Shown piece after piece: positions 42,383 to 51,202 of a stretch of DNA of 64,000 nt; position 1 is the stretch's first letter; each line of letters starts with the position of its first letter. The translations under genes and the position numbers were made by a program. This DNA is from UBA4738 sp002413305 (GTDB lineage Bacteria > Actinomycetota > UBA4738): the NCBI GenBank assembly GCA_036847185.1, contig DAIUAM010000011.1, positions 1 through 64,000 on the forward strand. The letters are read 5' to 3'. The notes beneath the pieces are model-generated. The model was given only the letters and a program-made list of their open reading frames with translations. It was not told where the DNA came from and searched no databases.

Positions 42383-44041
42383 GTGGCCGCCGGGGATCCG
42401 CGCCTCGTCTTCCTGGGCGGTGTCGGCGAGGTCGGCCGGAACATGGCCGCCCTCGACATGGGCGGCAAGATCCTCCTGATCGATGCAGGCCTTTCCTTCC
42501 CGGAGGTCGAGATGCCCGGCATCGACCTCGTCCTGCCGAACTGGCAGTTCCTGCGGGACAACGCCAACCGCGTGCAGGGCGTGGTGCTGACCCACGGCCA
42601 CGAGGACCACATGGGCTCCCTCCCGTACCTCCTCCGGGAGTTCGACCTGGCGATCTACGGTACGAAGCTCACCCTGGCGCTCCTGGAGGGCAAGCTCGAA
42701 GAGCACGGGGTCCGGGACCGAGCAGACTTCCATGAGGTCACGCCGGGGGAGGAGGTTCGCGCCGGCCCGTTCACCATGCGCTTCTACCGGGTCTCCCATT
42801 CGATCCCGGACGGCTGCGCCGTGGCCATCGACCTCCCCGCGGGGGTGCTGCTGCACTCGGGCGACTTCAAGCTGGATCAGACGCCGATCGACGGGCGGGT
42901 CACGGACCTCCAGGGGATCGCCTCCGAGGCTCGCAAAGGTGTCCATCTGTTCCTGGCGGATTCGACGAACGCCGAGGACCCCGGCTTCACGGGGAGCGAG
43001 CGGACCGTGGGGCCGGTGCTGGCGCAGATCGTTGAAGGCGCTGAACGGCTGGTGGTGGTGGCGTGCTTCTCGAGCCACATCCACCGGATCCAGCAAGTGG
43101 TGAACGCGGCCCGGGCCGGCGGCCGGAAGGTTGCCTTCCTGGGGCGCAGCATGCATCAGAGCGTGCGGGCGGCCCGCGAGCACGGGTACCTGGAAGTGCG
43201 GGACGACGAGATCGTCCCCATCGAGGCGGTCGACGACATGCATCCGTCGACCGTGGTGGTGTGCTGCACAGGCTCGCAGGGAGAGCCGCTCTCCGCGCTC
43301 GCGCTGATGGCCGCCCATGAGCACAAATGGGTGAAGCTGCAGCCGCGTGACACCGTGGTGCTGTCGTCGTCGGTTATCCCCGGCAACGAGACCGCGATCC
43401 ACCGGGTGTTGGACGGGCTGTACCGAACCGGCGCTGACGTCTTCCACGTGCCGATCGTCCCGGTCCACGTGTCCGGGCACGCGGCGGCGGAGGAGCTGAA
43501 GTTCATGCTCAACCTGGTCCGGCCCCGGTGGTTCATCCCCGTCCACGGCGAGCTCCGGCACCTCGCCCACCATGCGCGGCTGGCCCGCGACGTGGGGATC
43601 CCGCCTGACCGCATCCTGATCTGCGAGGACGGCGACTCGGTGTGGCTGGGGGAGACGCTGGAGCGGGGGGAGCGGGTCCAGGCTGGGATGACGTTCGTCG
43701 ACGGGCTGGGGATCGGCGACGTGGGGCAGGCGGTGCTCCGGGACCGGCGGAAGCTGGCCGGTGATGGGATCGTCGTGGTGGTGGTGGTGGTGGACGCGCG
43801 CACCGGCGAACTGGTGGCCGGCCCGGACGTCATCAACCGCGGGTTCGTGTTCGACGAGACCGCCGAGGACATCATCGAGGAGGCCCGGGAGCGGACGGTC
43901 CTCGCGCTGAAGGAGAGCGCCGCCGACCAGGTGACCGACCAGAGCGTGCTCGCGAACAGCATCCGCCGCGCACTCGGCAAGTACTTTTTCGAGATTACGC
44001 AGCGAAAGCCGGTTATCGTGCCGGTGATCATGGAGGTGTAG
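42383..44041 (+). CDS. rnj: Ribonuclease J
   Basis: RNase J is a metallo-beta-lactamase/beta-CASP enzyme with 5'-3' exo- and endoribonuclease activity. The 552-residue product has FLGGVGEVGRNMAALD, the zinc motif THGHEDHMGSLPYLL, HSIPDGCAVAI, HSGDFKLDQTPIDG, the beta-CASP elements and HVSGHAAAEELKFMLNLVRPRWFIPVHGELRHL. A C-terminal domain completes the family length. GTG 42383 is used. ftsK starts one nt after the stop. Confidence 0.95.
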   Translation: MAAGDPRLVFLGGVGEVGRNMAALDMGGKILLIDAGLSFPEVEMPGIDLVLPNWQFLRDNANRVQGVVLTHGHEDHMGSLPYLLREFDLAIYGTKLTLALLEGKLEEHGVRDRADFHEVTPGEEVRAGPFTMRFYRVSHSIPDGCAVAIDLPAGVLLHSGDFKLDQTPIDGRVTDLQGIASEARKGVHLFLADSTNAEDPGFTGSERTVGPVLAQIVEGAERLVVVACFSSHIHRIQQVVNAARAGGRKVAFLGRSMHQSVRAAREHGYLEVRDDEIVPIEAVDDMHPSTVVVCCTGSQGEPLSALALMAAHEHKWVKLQPRDTVVLSSSVIPGNETAIHRVLDGLYRTGADVFHVPIVPVHVSGHAAAEELKFMLNLVRPRWFIPVHGELRHLAHHARLARDVGIPPDRILICEDGDSVWLGETLERGERVQAGMTFVDGLGIGDVGQAVLRDRRKLAGDGIVVVVVVVDARTGELVAGPDVINRGFVFDETAEDIIEEARERTVLALKESAADQVTDQSVLANSIRRALGKYFFEITQRKPVIVPVIMEV

Positions 44042-46294
44042 GTGGCCGCGACCAGGACGAAGTCGAAGGGCAGGCCGCGGGGCGGTTCGGGGCGCCCGCC
44101 GCGGGGGCGCCGAACGGCGCGGGAGGGCCAGGCCGCCGAGCGGCTGAAGGCCGCCGGGAACAGGGTGGCTCGCCACCTCTCCCCGCGAGCGGCCGAGGCG
44201 ATCGGGGTGGGGCTCGTGGTCCTGGCTCTGCTGTCGGTGCTGGGCCTGTGGGTCCGGGCCGGGGGGCCGTTCGGCCGAGCCCTGACCACCGCCGTGCTGG
44301 CCCTGTTCGGCCCCGTCGGATTCGTGATGCCGGTACTGGCCGGCTACTGGGCCGTGCTGCTGATCCGGGGTACCGCCCGGGACGACCGGGGGCGGATGGC
44401 GGTCGGCTTGACCATCCTGGCGTTCGGTGTGCTCGCGATCGCCTCGATCATCGAACGCGACCCATCGCCGGTGGCCGGGTACCACCTCGTGTCGAAGGCC
44501 GGGGGCTTCTTCGGGGCGGCCGTAGGGTGGCCGCTGTCGAGGCTGCTCTCGGTGTACGGCGCGGTCGTGGTCTGCCTCGGGCTGGTCGCGCTGGGGGCGC
44601 TGGTGTTCACCGCCACCCCCATCTCCGCCGTGGGACGGGGCGTGTGGTGGGTGTTCGGGGGCCGCCGCCGGACCGAAGCTCCGGTCGCCGACCCCGAGGC
44701 ACGTCGGGACCGCCGGGTTCGCCTGGGTCCCGACGACGGTTCGTCTTCCGCCATGGGGGCCCGGATGGCGGAGCCCGAGCCCGACGCGATCACGGTGGGG
44801 GAGCCGAAACAGATCCGCCTGCCCATCACCTCTCATGGCAACGGCTACAAGCTGCCGCCCCTGGAGCTGCTTCGGCGCGCCCCGGCCACCAGGGCCGACA
44901 CGCGCGACGCCGAGCACACCATGGCCGCGCTGGAGCGCACCTTCCAGAACTTCGGCGTGCCGGCCAGCGTGGTCGCCGCCCACCGCGGCCCCACGGTCAC
45001 CATGTACGAGGTGGAGGTCGAAGCCGGCACGAAGGTCAACCGGGTGCTCTCGCTGGGCGACGACATCGCCTACGCCCTGGCAACGCCGGACGTCCGCATC
45101 ATCGCCCCGATCCCCGGCAAGTCCGCCATCGGCGTCGAGGTCCCGAACCGGGTCCGGGAGTTCGTGATGCTGGGGGACGTCCTCGGGTCGAAGGTGGCCC
45201 GGGAACTGTCCAAGCCATTGTTCGTGGCCCTGGGCAAGGACGTCCACGGGCAGTCGGTTCTGGTGAACCTGGCCGAGATGCCGCACCTATTGATCGCGGG
45301 GGCCACGGGGGCCGGGAAGTCTTCGCTCATCAACACGTTCGTCAGTTCGATCCTCATGCGCACCACGCCCGATCAGGTGAAGATGGTGCTCATCGACCCC
45401 AAGCGGGTGGAGCTGTCGCACTTCGCCGACCTTCCACACCTGCTGAGCCCGGTCATCGCCCATCCGAAGCGCGCCGCCGAGGCGCTGGCCTGGGTGGTCC
45501 GCGAGATGGAGATGCGCTACGAGGCGTTCGCCACGGTCGGCATGCGAGACATCGAGACCTATGCGCAGGCCCAGGTCGAAGGCACCCTTCGCATCCCGCC
45601 CGGCCAGGAGCACAACTTCGGGCCGGTCCCGTACATCGTCGTGGTGATCGACGAACTGGCCGACCTGATGATGGTGGCGCCGCGCGATGTTGAAGACGCG
45701 ATCTGCCGCATCGCCCAGATGGCCCGGGCGGTGGGGATCCACCTGGTGGTGGCCACCCAGCGCCCGTCGGTCGACGTGGTGACCGGCCTGATCAAGGCGA
45801 ACATCCCGTCGCGCATCGCGTTCATGACCTCCTCACAGGCGGACTCCCGGGTCATCCTGGACTCCAACGGCGCCGAGAAGCTGGTCGGGCACGGCGACAT
45901 GCTGTTCCAGCCGGCCAATGTCTCCAAAGCCGTCCGCATCCAGGGGGCCTGGGTGACGGAGAAGGAGATCGAAGCCGTCACCACGTGGTGCCGGAACCAG
46001 CGCGAACCGCAGTACGAGGTGCACATCGACGGCCTGGGTCGCGCACCGGCCGACGACGAGGATGGCGTGGGGGACGATGACGACCTCTTGCGCCAGTCGA
46101 TCGAGCTGGTGGTCCGATCGCAGCTGGGTTCGACGTCCATGCTCCAGCGCAAGCTCAAGGTTGGGTTCGCCCGGGCCGGGCGTCTGATGGACCTCATGGA
46201 GGAACGCGGGATCGTCGGGCCGAGCGTGGGTTCGAAGGCCAGGGACGTCCTGATGACCTGGGAGGAATGGCAGGAATCGCGGGCCCGGGCCTGA
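44042..46294 (+). CDS. ftsK: DNA translocase FtsK/SpoIIIE
   Basis: FtsK pumps chromosomal DNA through the division septum. The 750-residue product has a basic N-terminus, four membrane helices (about 55-200), a linker and the motor domain. Visible are IAYALATPDVRIIAPIPGKSAIGVEVPN, Walker A GATGAGKSS, LIDPKRVELSHF, Walker B VVVIDELADLMM and ATQRPSVDVVTGLIKANIPSRIAF. A gamma DNA-recognition winged helix closes the protein (LVVRSQLGSTSMLQRKLKVGFARAGRLMDLMEERGIVGP). It abuts RNase J. A palindromic intergenic element follows. Confidence 0.95.
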   Translation: MAATRTKSKGRPRGGSGRPPRGRRTAREGQAAERLKAAGNRVARHLSPRAAEAIGVGLVVLALLSVLGLWVRAGGPFGRALTTAVLALFGPVGFVMPVLAGYWAVLLIRGTARDDRGRMAVGLTILAFGVLAIASIIERDPSPVAGYHLVSKAGGFFGAAVGWPLSRLLSVYGAVVVCLGLVALGALVFTATPISAVGRGVWWVFGGRRRTEAPVADPEARRDRRVRLGPDDGSSSAMGARMAEPEPDAITVGEPKQIRLPITSHGNGYKLPPLELLRRAPATRADTRDAEHTMAALERTFQNFGVPASVVAAHRGPTVTMYEVEVEAGTKVNRVLSLGDDIAYALATPDVRIIAPIPGKSAIGVEVPNRVREFVMLGDVLGSKVARELSKPLFVALGKDVHGQSVLVNLAEMPHLLIAGATGAGKSSLINTFVSSILMRTTPDQVKMVLIDPKRVELSHFADLPHLLSPVIAHPKRAAEALAWVVREMEMRYEAFATVGMRDIETYAQAQVEGTLRIPPGQEHNFGPVPYIVVVIDELADLMMVAPRDVEDAICRIAQMARAVGIHLVVATQRPSVDVVTGLIKANIPSRIAFMTSSQADSRVILDSNGAEKLVGHGDMLFQPANVSKAVRIQGAWVTEKEIEAVTTWCRNQREPQYEVHIDGLGRAPADDEDGVGDDDDLLRQSIELVVRSQLGSTSMLQRKLKVGFARAGRLMDLMEERGIVGPSVGSKARDVLMTWEEWQESRARA

Positions 46295-46309
46295 CCCTCT
46301 GCATAAGGA

Positions 46310-46389
46310 AGAGAGCGAACCCGAAGGCTCGCTCTCTCCCGTCACTCCGCTCCGCTGCGCCTTGCGGCGCTGCCTCGCTTCGTGACGGG
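46310..46389. repeat. Hairpin plus REP-like nested palindrome downstream of ftsK
   Basis: The first hairpin pairs AGAGAGCGA (46310-46318) with TCGCTCTCT (46329-46337) around a 10-nt loop; it lacks a T-run but may terminate ftsK. Directly after it, CCCGTCAC (46338-46345) pairs with GTGACGGG (46382-46389). This encloses GCGCC-TTGC-GGCGC (46357-46370). The nested palindrome with a GC-rich loop resembles repetitive extragenic palindromes. Whether it is repeated in the genome cannot be seen here. Confidence 0.6.
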
Positions 46390-46621
46390 CCGGACTGTAT
46401 CCCACGCCTCCGGCCGCTGTCCAGCCGGGGATGCCGTTTCGGACGAAAACGACTGACAAAACCGGGCCGGGGGCGGCGACCCTCCGCTCCGGGAGCGTGG
46501 GCAGGGGTCAACGATCTGCTGCCTGCGAGCGACGGGTAGAATCGCCGGTCGGCGGATACGGACCGGGCCGGGGACGGGCCGACGCGGCGAGGAGTCCACC
46601 GAGCCCAGGAGGAACGCGTTC
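46390..46621 (+). other. Remainder of the 327-nt intergenic region before the RodZ-like gene
   Basis: A TAGAAT hexamer at 46537-46542 is a good -10 with no matching -35, followed by an approximately 70-nt leader and AGGAGG (46607-46612) before GTG 46622. I see no other structure or coding sequence. Confidence 0.4.
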
Positions 46622-47422
46622 GTGCAGGGTATCGGGATCGGGCCGGCGCTTCGGAGGGCCCGGCTCTTGCGGGGGAAGTCCATCGAGGAGGCCAGCCGGG
46701 AAACGCGGATCCGCGCCGAGTACCTCCATGCACTGGAGCGCGAGAGCTTCGAAGCCCTCCTCGGTGACGTCTACGTCCGCGGGTTCCTCCGTTCGTACTC
46801 CACCTATCTCGGGCTCGATCCGGACAAGGTCCTCTCGATCTACAACCGCCACTTCGGCCAGCCGGGCACGACGCTACCGGCGCCGCCGCCCGGGCCGGCC
46901 AGGGTCTCGAGGTCGACCACGCCGCATCTCCCCGAGCATCACCGGCTCCACCCGAGTTGGCGGTTCCTGATCGGTGTCGCGCTGCTGCTGTTCGCCATCT
47001 TCGGCGCGGTGGGACTGCTGTCGCGTTCGAGGTCCGTCCCTCCGGCCCAGAACCTGGGCGCCAGCCAGCCGTCGATCCCCGCCCTCCCGCCACCCGTCAC
47101 CGTGACGCTGCGAGCTATCCAGGAGGTCCACCTCACTGTCCGGCTCGACGGCGGCTCGGCGACCAACTACGTACTCCGGGCGAACGAGTCGCGATCGTTC
47201 CAGGCCGAAGCCCGGATCGAGGTCCTCCTGTCACAGGGTGGTGTGACCGCGATCACCGTCAACGGGCACTCACTGGGGGTGCCCGGCGTACTGACGGGCT
47301 CCTACCGGGCGTCGTTCGGCCCGACCGACTTCCGCACTCCGGCCTCCCCGTCACCGAGCGGGCGGGCCCATCCGTCCCCTTCCACGTCCGGGAGGAGCTC
47401 GCTATCGCCCAGCGCTCCCTGA
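46622..47422 (+). CDS. RodZ-like helix-turn-helix membrane protein
   Basis: The 266-residue product has a cytoplasmic HTH_25 domain (about 5-75, GPALRRARLLRGKSIEEASRETRIRAEYL, VYVRGFLRSYSTYLGLD), a Pro-rich linker, one membrane helix (FLIGVALLLFAIFGAVGLL, about 116-135) and an extracytoplasmic DUF4115-like beta domain (TVTLRAIQEVHLTVRLDGG to YRASFG). This is the architecture of RodZ, which links MreB to the cell-wall elongation machinery. The tail is Ser/Pro-rich. Position next to ftsK and pgsA is typical in Gram-positive bacteria. GTG 46622 follows AGGAGG. Confidence 0.82.
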   Translation: MQGIGIGPALRRARLLRGKSIEEASRETRIRAEYLHALERESFEALLGDVYVRGFLRSYSTYLGLDPDKVLSIYNRHFGQPGTTLPAPPPGPARVSRSTTPHLPEHHRLHPSWRFLIGVALLLFAIFGAVGLLSRSRSVPPAQNLGASQPSIPALPPPVTVTLRAIQEVHLTVRLDGGSATNYVLRANESRSFQAEARIEVLLSQGGVTAITVNGHSLGVPGVLTGSYRASFGPTDFRTPASPSPSGRAHPSPSTSGRSSLSPSAP

Positions 47423-47994
47423 CGCCCCTCGGCTTCGGCTGGCCGAACGTCATCTCGGCCTTCCGGATCGCGCTGGTGCCCTTCCTGGTCATCCTGATCG
47501 TGGCGGGAGGACGGCCGGAGCTGGCCGTCGCCGCCGGGATCTTCGTCGCCGGCGCGGCCACGGACGGGATCGACGGGTATCTGGCCCGCCGGTACGGGTC
47601 GACCACCCGGACGGGGCAGTGGCTCGATCCGTTGGCGGACAAGGCCCTGGTCGGGGCCCCCGTCCTGACCCTGATGGCCCTGGGCCGGTTCCCGATCTGG
47701 GCGGCCGCGGTCATCGTGGCCCGCGAGGTGACCATCGTGCTGCTCCGGGTGGCGCTCGGCCTTCGCGGCATCTCTCTGCCCGCCTCCCGGGCGGCGAAGA
47801 TGAAGACGGCGAGCCAGCTGCTGGCGATCACGCTGTACATCCTTCCGCTGGGTGCGAGCGCGTCGTCCACGAAGCTCGCTCTGCTCTGCATCGCCGTCGT
47901 CATGACCGCGGCCACCGGGGTCGACTACCTCGTGCGGGCCATCGGGTGGGTTCGAACCGGGACCCGCCCCGCGCCGACCGGGAAACCTGCATGA
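47404..47994 (+). CDS. pgsA: CDP-diacylglycerol-glycerol-3-phosphate 3-phosphatidyltransferase (PgsA)
   Basis: PgsA makes phosphatidylglycerol phosphate. The product shows the CDP-alcohol motif DGIDGYLARRYGSTTRTGQW continuing LDPLADK, and four or five membrane helices. The reading frame has no ATG, GTG or TTG near the conserved N-terminus (FGWPNVISAFRIALVPFLV). GGAGGAG at 47391-47397 lies 8 nt before ATC 47404, which would give a 196-residue protein of normal length; CTG 47419 is also in frame. The start is therefore non-canonical or the sequence has an error there. The gene overlaps the RodZ-like gene by 19 nt and cinA by 4 nt. Confidence 0.85.
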   Translation: MAQRSLTPLGFGWPNVISAFRIALVPFLVILIVAGGRPELAVAAGIFVAGAATDGIDGYLARRYGSTTRTGQWLDPLADKALVGAPVLTLMALGRFPIWAAAVIVAREVTIVLLRVALGLRGISLPASRAAKMKTASQLLAITLYILPLGASASSTKLALLCIAVVMTAATGVDYLVRAIGWVRTGTRPAPTGKPA

Positions 47995-49271
47995 GGGCGG
48001 AGATCGTGGGGGTGGGGACCGAGATCCTCCTCGGCCAGATCTGCAACGACAACGCCCAGTGGATGTCGCAGAAGCTGGCGGAGATCGGTTGGGACGTCCT
48101 GTTCCACCAGGCGGTGGGCGACAACCTCGGCCGGATCACCGACATCCTCCGCGTGGCGCTCTCGCGGGCCGATGTGGTGCTGGTCACCGGCGGCCTCGGG
48201 CCGACCCAGGACGACATCACACGGGAGGGGATCGCGGCGGCGCTGGGCGCCCGGCTGGTCCGAGAGCCCGAGATCGAACGGTTCCTTCGGAAGCGGTTCG
48301 CCGCCTTCGGCCGGGTCATGCCGGAGTCGAACCTCCAGCAAGCGGACGTGCCCGAGGGGGGCCGGTACTTCGTCCCGAAGCGGGGGACGGCGCCGGGCCT
48401 GGCCTTCGAGCGGGCCGATGGGGTGCGCCTGTACGCCGTGGCCGGCGTGCCCTCGGAGATGCGGGAGATGATGGACGAACACATCCTCCCCGAGATGGCC
48501 GCGCTCTCCGGGCCGGCGGCCCTGGTGTCGAGCACGGTCCGGGTGGCCGGCATGTCCGAGTCGAAGGTGGCGGAGGTCCTGGACGACCTCTACCGGGGAT
48601 CGGCCAACCCCTCCATCGCCTATCTCGCCGGAGGGGGCGAGACCAAGGTCCGCATCACGGCGAAGGCGGCTTCCCGCCCGGAGGCCGAGGCACTGATCGA
48701 CCCGGTGGCCGAGGAGGTCCGGGCCCGGCTGGGTGAGCACGCGTACACGACCGACGACGAAACGCTGGAGCAGGTCGTGGCGAGGCTCCTGAAGGCCTCT
48801 GCGATGACCGTGGCCTGCGCCGAGTCGCTGACCGGCGGAAGCCTGGGGGTGCGACTGTCCTGGGCGCCGGGTTCGTCCTCCTCCTTCCTCGGCTCCGCGG
48901 TCTGCTACACGACCGAGTCGAAACGCTCGATCCTGGGCGTGTCGCAGTCGACCATCGAGGAGTACGGGGTGGTCAGCGAGCAATGTGCCCTGGAGATGGC
49001 CTGCGGGGCCCGCCGGCTGTTCGGGGCCAGCGTCGCGTTGTCGCTGACCGGCGTGGCGGGGCCGGAGGAGCACGGCGGGAAGCCGGTCGGGATGGTGTGC
49101 GTCGGGCTCTGTGGGGAGGACGTCGAGGAAGCTCGAACGTTCCGGGCGCCAGGCGACCGGGAGATGGTCCGGCGGTGGGCCGAGCAGGCCGCGCTGGATC
49201 TCCTCCGCCGCCACCTGGCCGGACTCCCGGTCCCCGCGCAGCTCGGGCCGGCCACCGGCACAGCGGACTGA
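47991..49271 (+). CDS. cinA: CinA: competence/damage-inducible protein with NMN amidohydrolase domain
   Basis: The 426-residue product combines an N-terminal MoaB-like domain acting on ADP-ribose or NAD byproducts (AEIVGVGTEILLGQICNDNAQWM, VLVTGGLGPTQDDITREG) with a C-terminal PncC domain that deamidates NMN (MTVACAESLTGGSLGVRL, GAVC-like FLGSAVCYTTESK, SLTGVAGPEEHGGKPVG). ATG 47991 overlaps the pgsA stop. pgsA-cinA-(thpR)-recA is the conserved actinobacterial/Gram-positive order and links cinA to the recombination genes. Confidence 0.95.
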   Translation: MRAEIVGVGTEILLGQICNDNAQWMSQKLAEIGWDVLFHQAVGDNLGRITDILRVALSRADVVLVTGGLGPTQDDITREGIAAALGARLVREPEIERFLRKRFAAFGRVMPESNLQQADVPEGGRYFVPKRGTAPGLAFERADGVRLYAVAGVPSEMREMMDEHILPEMAALSGPAALVSSTVRVAGMSESKVAEVLDDLYRGSANPSIAYLAGGGETKVRITAKAASRPEAEALIDPVAEEVRARLGEHAYTTDDETLEQVVARLLKASAMTVACAESLTGGSLGVRLSWAPGSSSSFLGSAVCYTTESKRSILGVSQSTIEEYGVVSEQCALEMACGARRLFGASVALSLTGVAGPEEHGGKPVGMVCVGLCGEDVEEARTFRAPGDREMVRRWAEQAALDLLRRHLAGLPVPAQLGPATGTAD

Positions 49272-49275
49272 ACAC

Positions 49276-49881
49276 GTGCCTCCCGCCGGCCGCAGCTCCG
49301 AGCCCGAGACGAAGCCGATCCGGCTCTTCGTGGCCTGCGAGGTTCCCGACGCGGTGAAGACCCGTCTGGCGGAGACGATCGCGCCCTTCCGAGGCCGTCT
49401 TCCCGGCGCCCGGTGGACGGGATCCGATGCGTGGCACGTCACGGTGAAGTTCCTGGGCTGGGTATGGCCACGGCTGGAGTCCGAGGTGAAGGCGGCGGTG
49501 GGCCGGGTGGCCGGTTCGACGGGGGAGCCGTTCCGGACGCGGCTGGCCGGCCTGGGGGCGTTCCCCAGCCCGAACCGGGCGCGGGTCCTGTGGGCGGGCT
49601 TCGACGACTCCGCCGGGAGGTACACCGCGGTGGCGACCGCGCTCGACAAGGCCTTCCAGGAGCACTTCGAACCGGAGCTCCGGTCCTTCACGCCCCACCT
49701 CACGCTGGCCCGCCTGCTGCCGCCCCGGCGGCTGTCGGAGTTCGTCCCGGACCTGCTCGAGACGGATATCGCCTCGGAGCCCTTCATGGTGGACCGCCTG
49801 GTGCTGTACCGGAGCCACCTGTCGTCCCGCGGTGCGAGGTACGAGCCGCTGCTGGAGGCGAAGTTCGGCGAGGGTGCTTGA
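49276..49881 (+). CDS. thpR: RNA 2',3'-cyclic phosphodiesterase (2'-5' RNA ligase family)
   Basis: The 201-residue protein has the two signature HxT motifs of the 2H phosphoesterase family: HVTVKFLGWV and HLTLARLLPP. The IRLFVACEVPDAVK start and the closing LYRSHLSSRGARYEPLLEAKF are also typical. It hydrolyses 2',3'-cyclic phosphates at RNA ends; the biological substrate is unknown. GTG 49276 lies 4 nt after the cinA stop and has no clear ribosome site. recA with its own SOS promoter follows. Confidence 0.93.
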   Translation: MPPAGRSSEPETKPIRLFVACEVPDAVKTRLAETIAPFRGRLPGARWTGSDAWHVTVKFLGWVWPRLESEVKAAVGRVAGSTGEPFRTRLAGLGAFPSPNRARVLWAGFDDSAGRYTAVATALDKAFQEHFEPELRSFTPHLTLARLLPPRRLSEFVPDLLETDIASEPFMVDRLVLYRSHLSSRGARYEPLLEAKFGEGA

Positions 49882-49906
49882 CCTCGAACACGTGTTCGAA
49901 TATCGT
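49878..49906 (+). promoter_or_regulatory. recA promoter with a LexA operator in the spacer
   Basis: TTGACC (49878-49883) and TATCGT (49901-49906) are spaced by exactly 17 nt. The spacer holds TCGAACACGTGTTCGA (49884-49899), a perfect 16-bp palindrome containing the Gram-positive LexA box CGAACnnnnGTTCG. A repressor bound here would block RNA polymerase directly. The -35 overlaps the last codon and stop of thpR. Confidence 0.88.
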
Positions 49907-49954
49907 GTGCCGAAATCACCGGGAATCGCCAAGCGAACAACAGGGGTGTAATTT

Positions 49955-51142
49955 ATGTCAGAGCCAACGGCTAGAGTCGCGCCCGGGATGAGCACCGCGA
50001 AGGACGGCCGGCGGAGGCGGTCCGGGGATGGGACACGGTGGCTCGAGGAGGTTCCGGGGATGGAGCGGGACAAGATGCTGGACGTGACGCTGTCGCAGAT
50101 CGAGCGGCAGTTCGGGAAGGGCGCGGTCATGCGTCTCGGTGAGCACCCAGCGGGACAAGGGGTCTCCGTGATCCCGACCGGATCCCTGGCGCTGGATGTC
50201 GCCCTGGGGATCGGCGGCATCCCCCGCGGCCGGATCGTCGAGGTGTTCGGGCCGGAGGGCTCGGGAAAGACCACCGTCTGCCTCCACGTCATCGCGGAGG
50301 CGCAGAAGATGGGCGGTATCGCGGTGTTCATCGACGCCGAACACGCCCTGGACCCCACCTACTCGCGGACGCTCGGGGTGAACATCGACGAGCTGCTGGT
50401 CTCCCAGCCGGACAACGGCGAGCAGGCCCTGGAGATCGCGGACATGATGGTCCGGTCGGGCGCGGTCGACCTCATCGTCGTGGACTCCGTCGCCGCGCTG
50501 GTACCGCGGGCAGAGATCGAAGGCGAGATGGGTGATTCCCACGTCGGCCTCCAGGCCCGCCTGATGTCCCAGGCCATGCGGAAGCTGTCCGGGTCGCTGT
50601 CCCGGTTCGACACTACCGCCCTGTTCATCAACCAGCTGCGGGAGAAGATCGGGGTCATGTTCGGCAACCCTGAGACCACCCCGGGCGGGCGGGCGCTCAA
50701 GTTCTACGCTTCGGTCCGCCTGGACGTCCGCAAGATCGACAACCTGAAAGACGGCGCCGAGGCCATCGGATCGCGGGTACGGGTGAAGGTCGTGAAGAAC
50801 AAGCTGGCCCCTCCGTTCCGCCTGGCCGAGTTCGACATCGTGTACGGCAAGGGGATCTCGAAGGAGGGGAGCCTGCTCGACGTCGGGGTGGCCGCCGAGA
50901 TCGTCAAGAAGAGCGGGTCGTGGTTCACCTACGAGGGCGACCAGCTCGGGCAGGGTCGTGAGAAGGCCAGGGACTTCCTGATCGAACACAAGGAGCTGGC
51001 CGCTGAGATCGAACGCAAGGTCCGGGAGGCCGTGGGGCTCACCTCGTTCGGTGCGGACGAGGACGAGGTCATCGAGATCGACGCCGAAGCCGATGCCTCC
51101 AATGAGTCCGAGAGCGAGCCCGCCGGGGTTCCGGCAAGCTAA
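49955..51142 (+). CDS. recA: Recombinase RecA
   Basis: RecA drives strand exchange and SOS induction. The core is complete: [41 protein letters not shown], Walker [40 protein letters not shown], the L2 loop region [21 protein letters not shown], and an acidic C-terminal tail. From ATG 49955 it has 395 residues with a 35-residue Arg-rich N-terminal extension. ATG 50060, preceded at 8 nt by GAGGAGG, would give the normal 360-residue protein and may be the true start. AGGGGTG before ATG 49955 is a weaker site. It is transcribed from a LexA-controlled promoter and followed by recX. Confidence 0.97.
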   Translation: MSEPTARVAPGMSTAKDGRRRRSGDGTRWLEEVPGMERDKMLDVTLSQIERQFGKGAVMRLGEHPAGQGVSVIPTGSLALDVALGIGGIPRGRIVEVFGPEGSGKTTVCLHVIAEAQKMGGIAVFIDAEHALDPTYSRTLGVNIDELLVSQPDNGEQALEIADMMVRSGAVDLIVVDSVAALVPRAEIEGEMGDSHVGLQARLMSQAMRKLSGSLSRFDTTALFINQLREKIGVMFGNPETTPGGRALKFYASVRLDVRKIDNLKDGAEAIGSRVRVKVVKNKLAPPFRLAEFDIVYGKGISKEGSLLDVGVAAEIVKKSGSWFTYEGDQLGQGREKARDFLIEHKELAAEIERKVREAVGLTSFGADEDEVIEIDAEADASNESESEPAGVPAS

Positions 51143-51162
51143 GGGGAAGGGGCTTCGCCGAA

Positions 51163-51188
51163 CCCCGGTGGGCTCCTTCCCACCGGGG
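51163..51188 (+). terminator. Perfect 10-bp hairpin between recA and recX
   Basis: CCCCGGTGGG (51163-51172), loop CTCCTT, and CCCACCGGGG (51179-51188). There is no T-run. In E. coli a hairpin at this position limits recX expression by partial termination. The loop CTCCTT can pair with the recX ribosome-site region AAGGGG (51194-51199), which might also reduce translation; that part is speculation. Confidence 0.65.
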
Positions 51189-51202
51189 TATCCAAGGGGA
51201 TC

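Noticed and set aside
42251..45286. A 1011-codon minus-strand open frame opposite rnj and ftsK
   Set aside because: It is a GC-driven antisense shadow with no domain, no ribosome site and composition unlike a protein. The same applies to long minus-strand frames at 10204-13203, 26690-29359 and 32262-34781.
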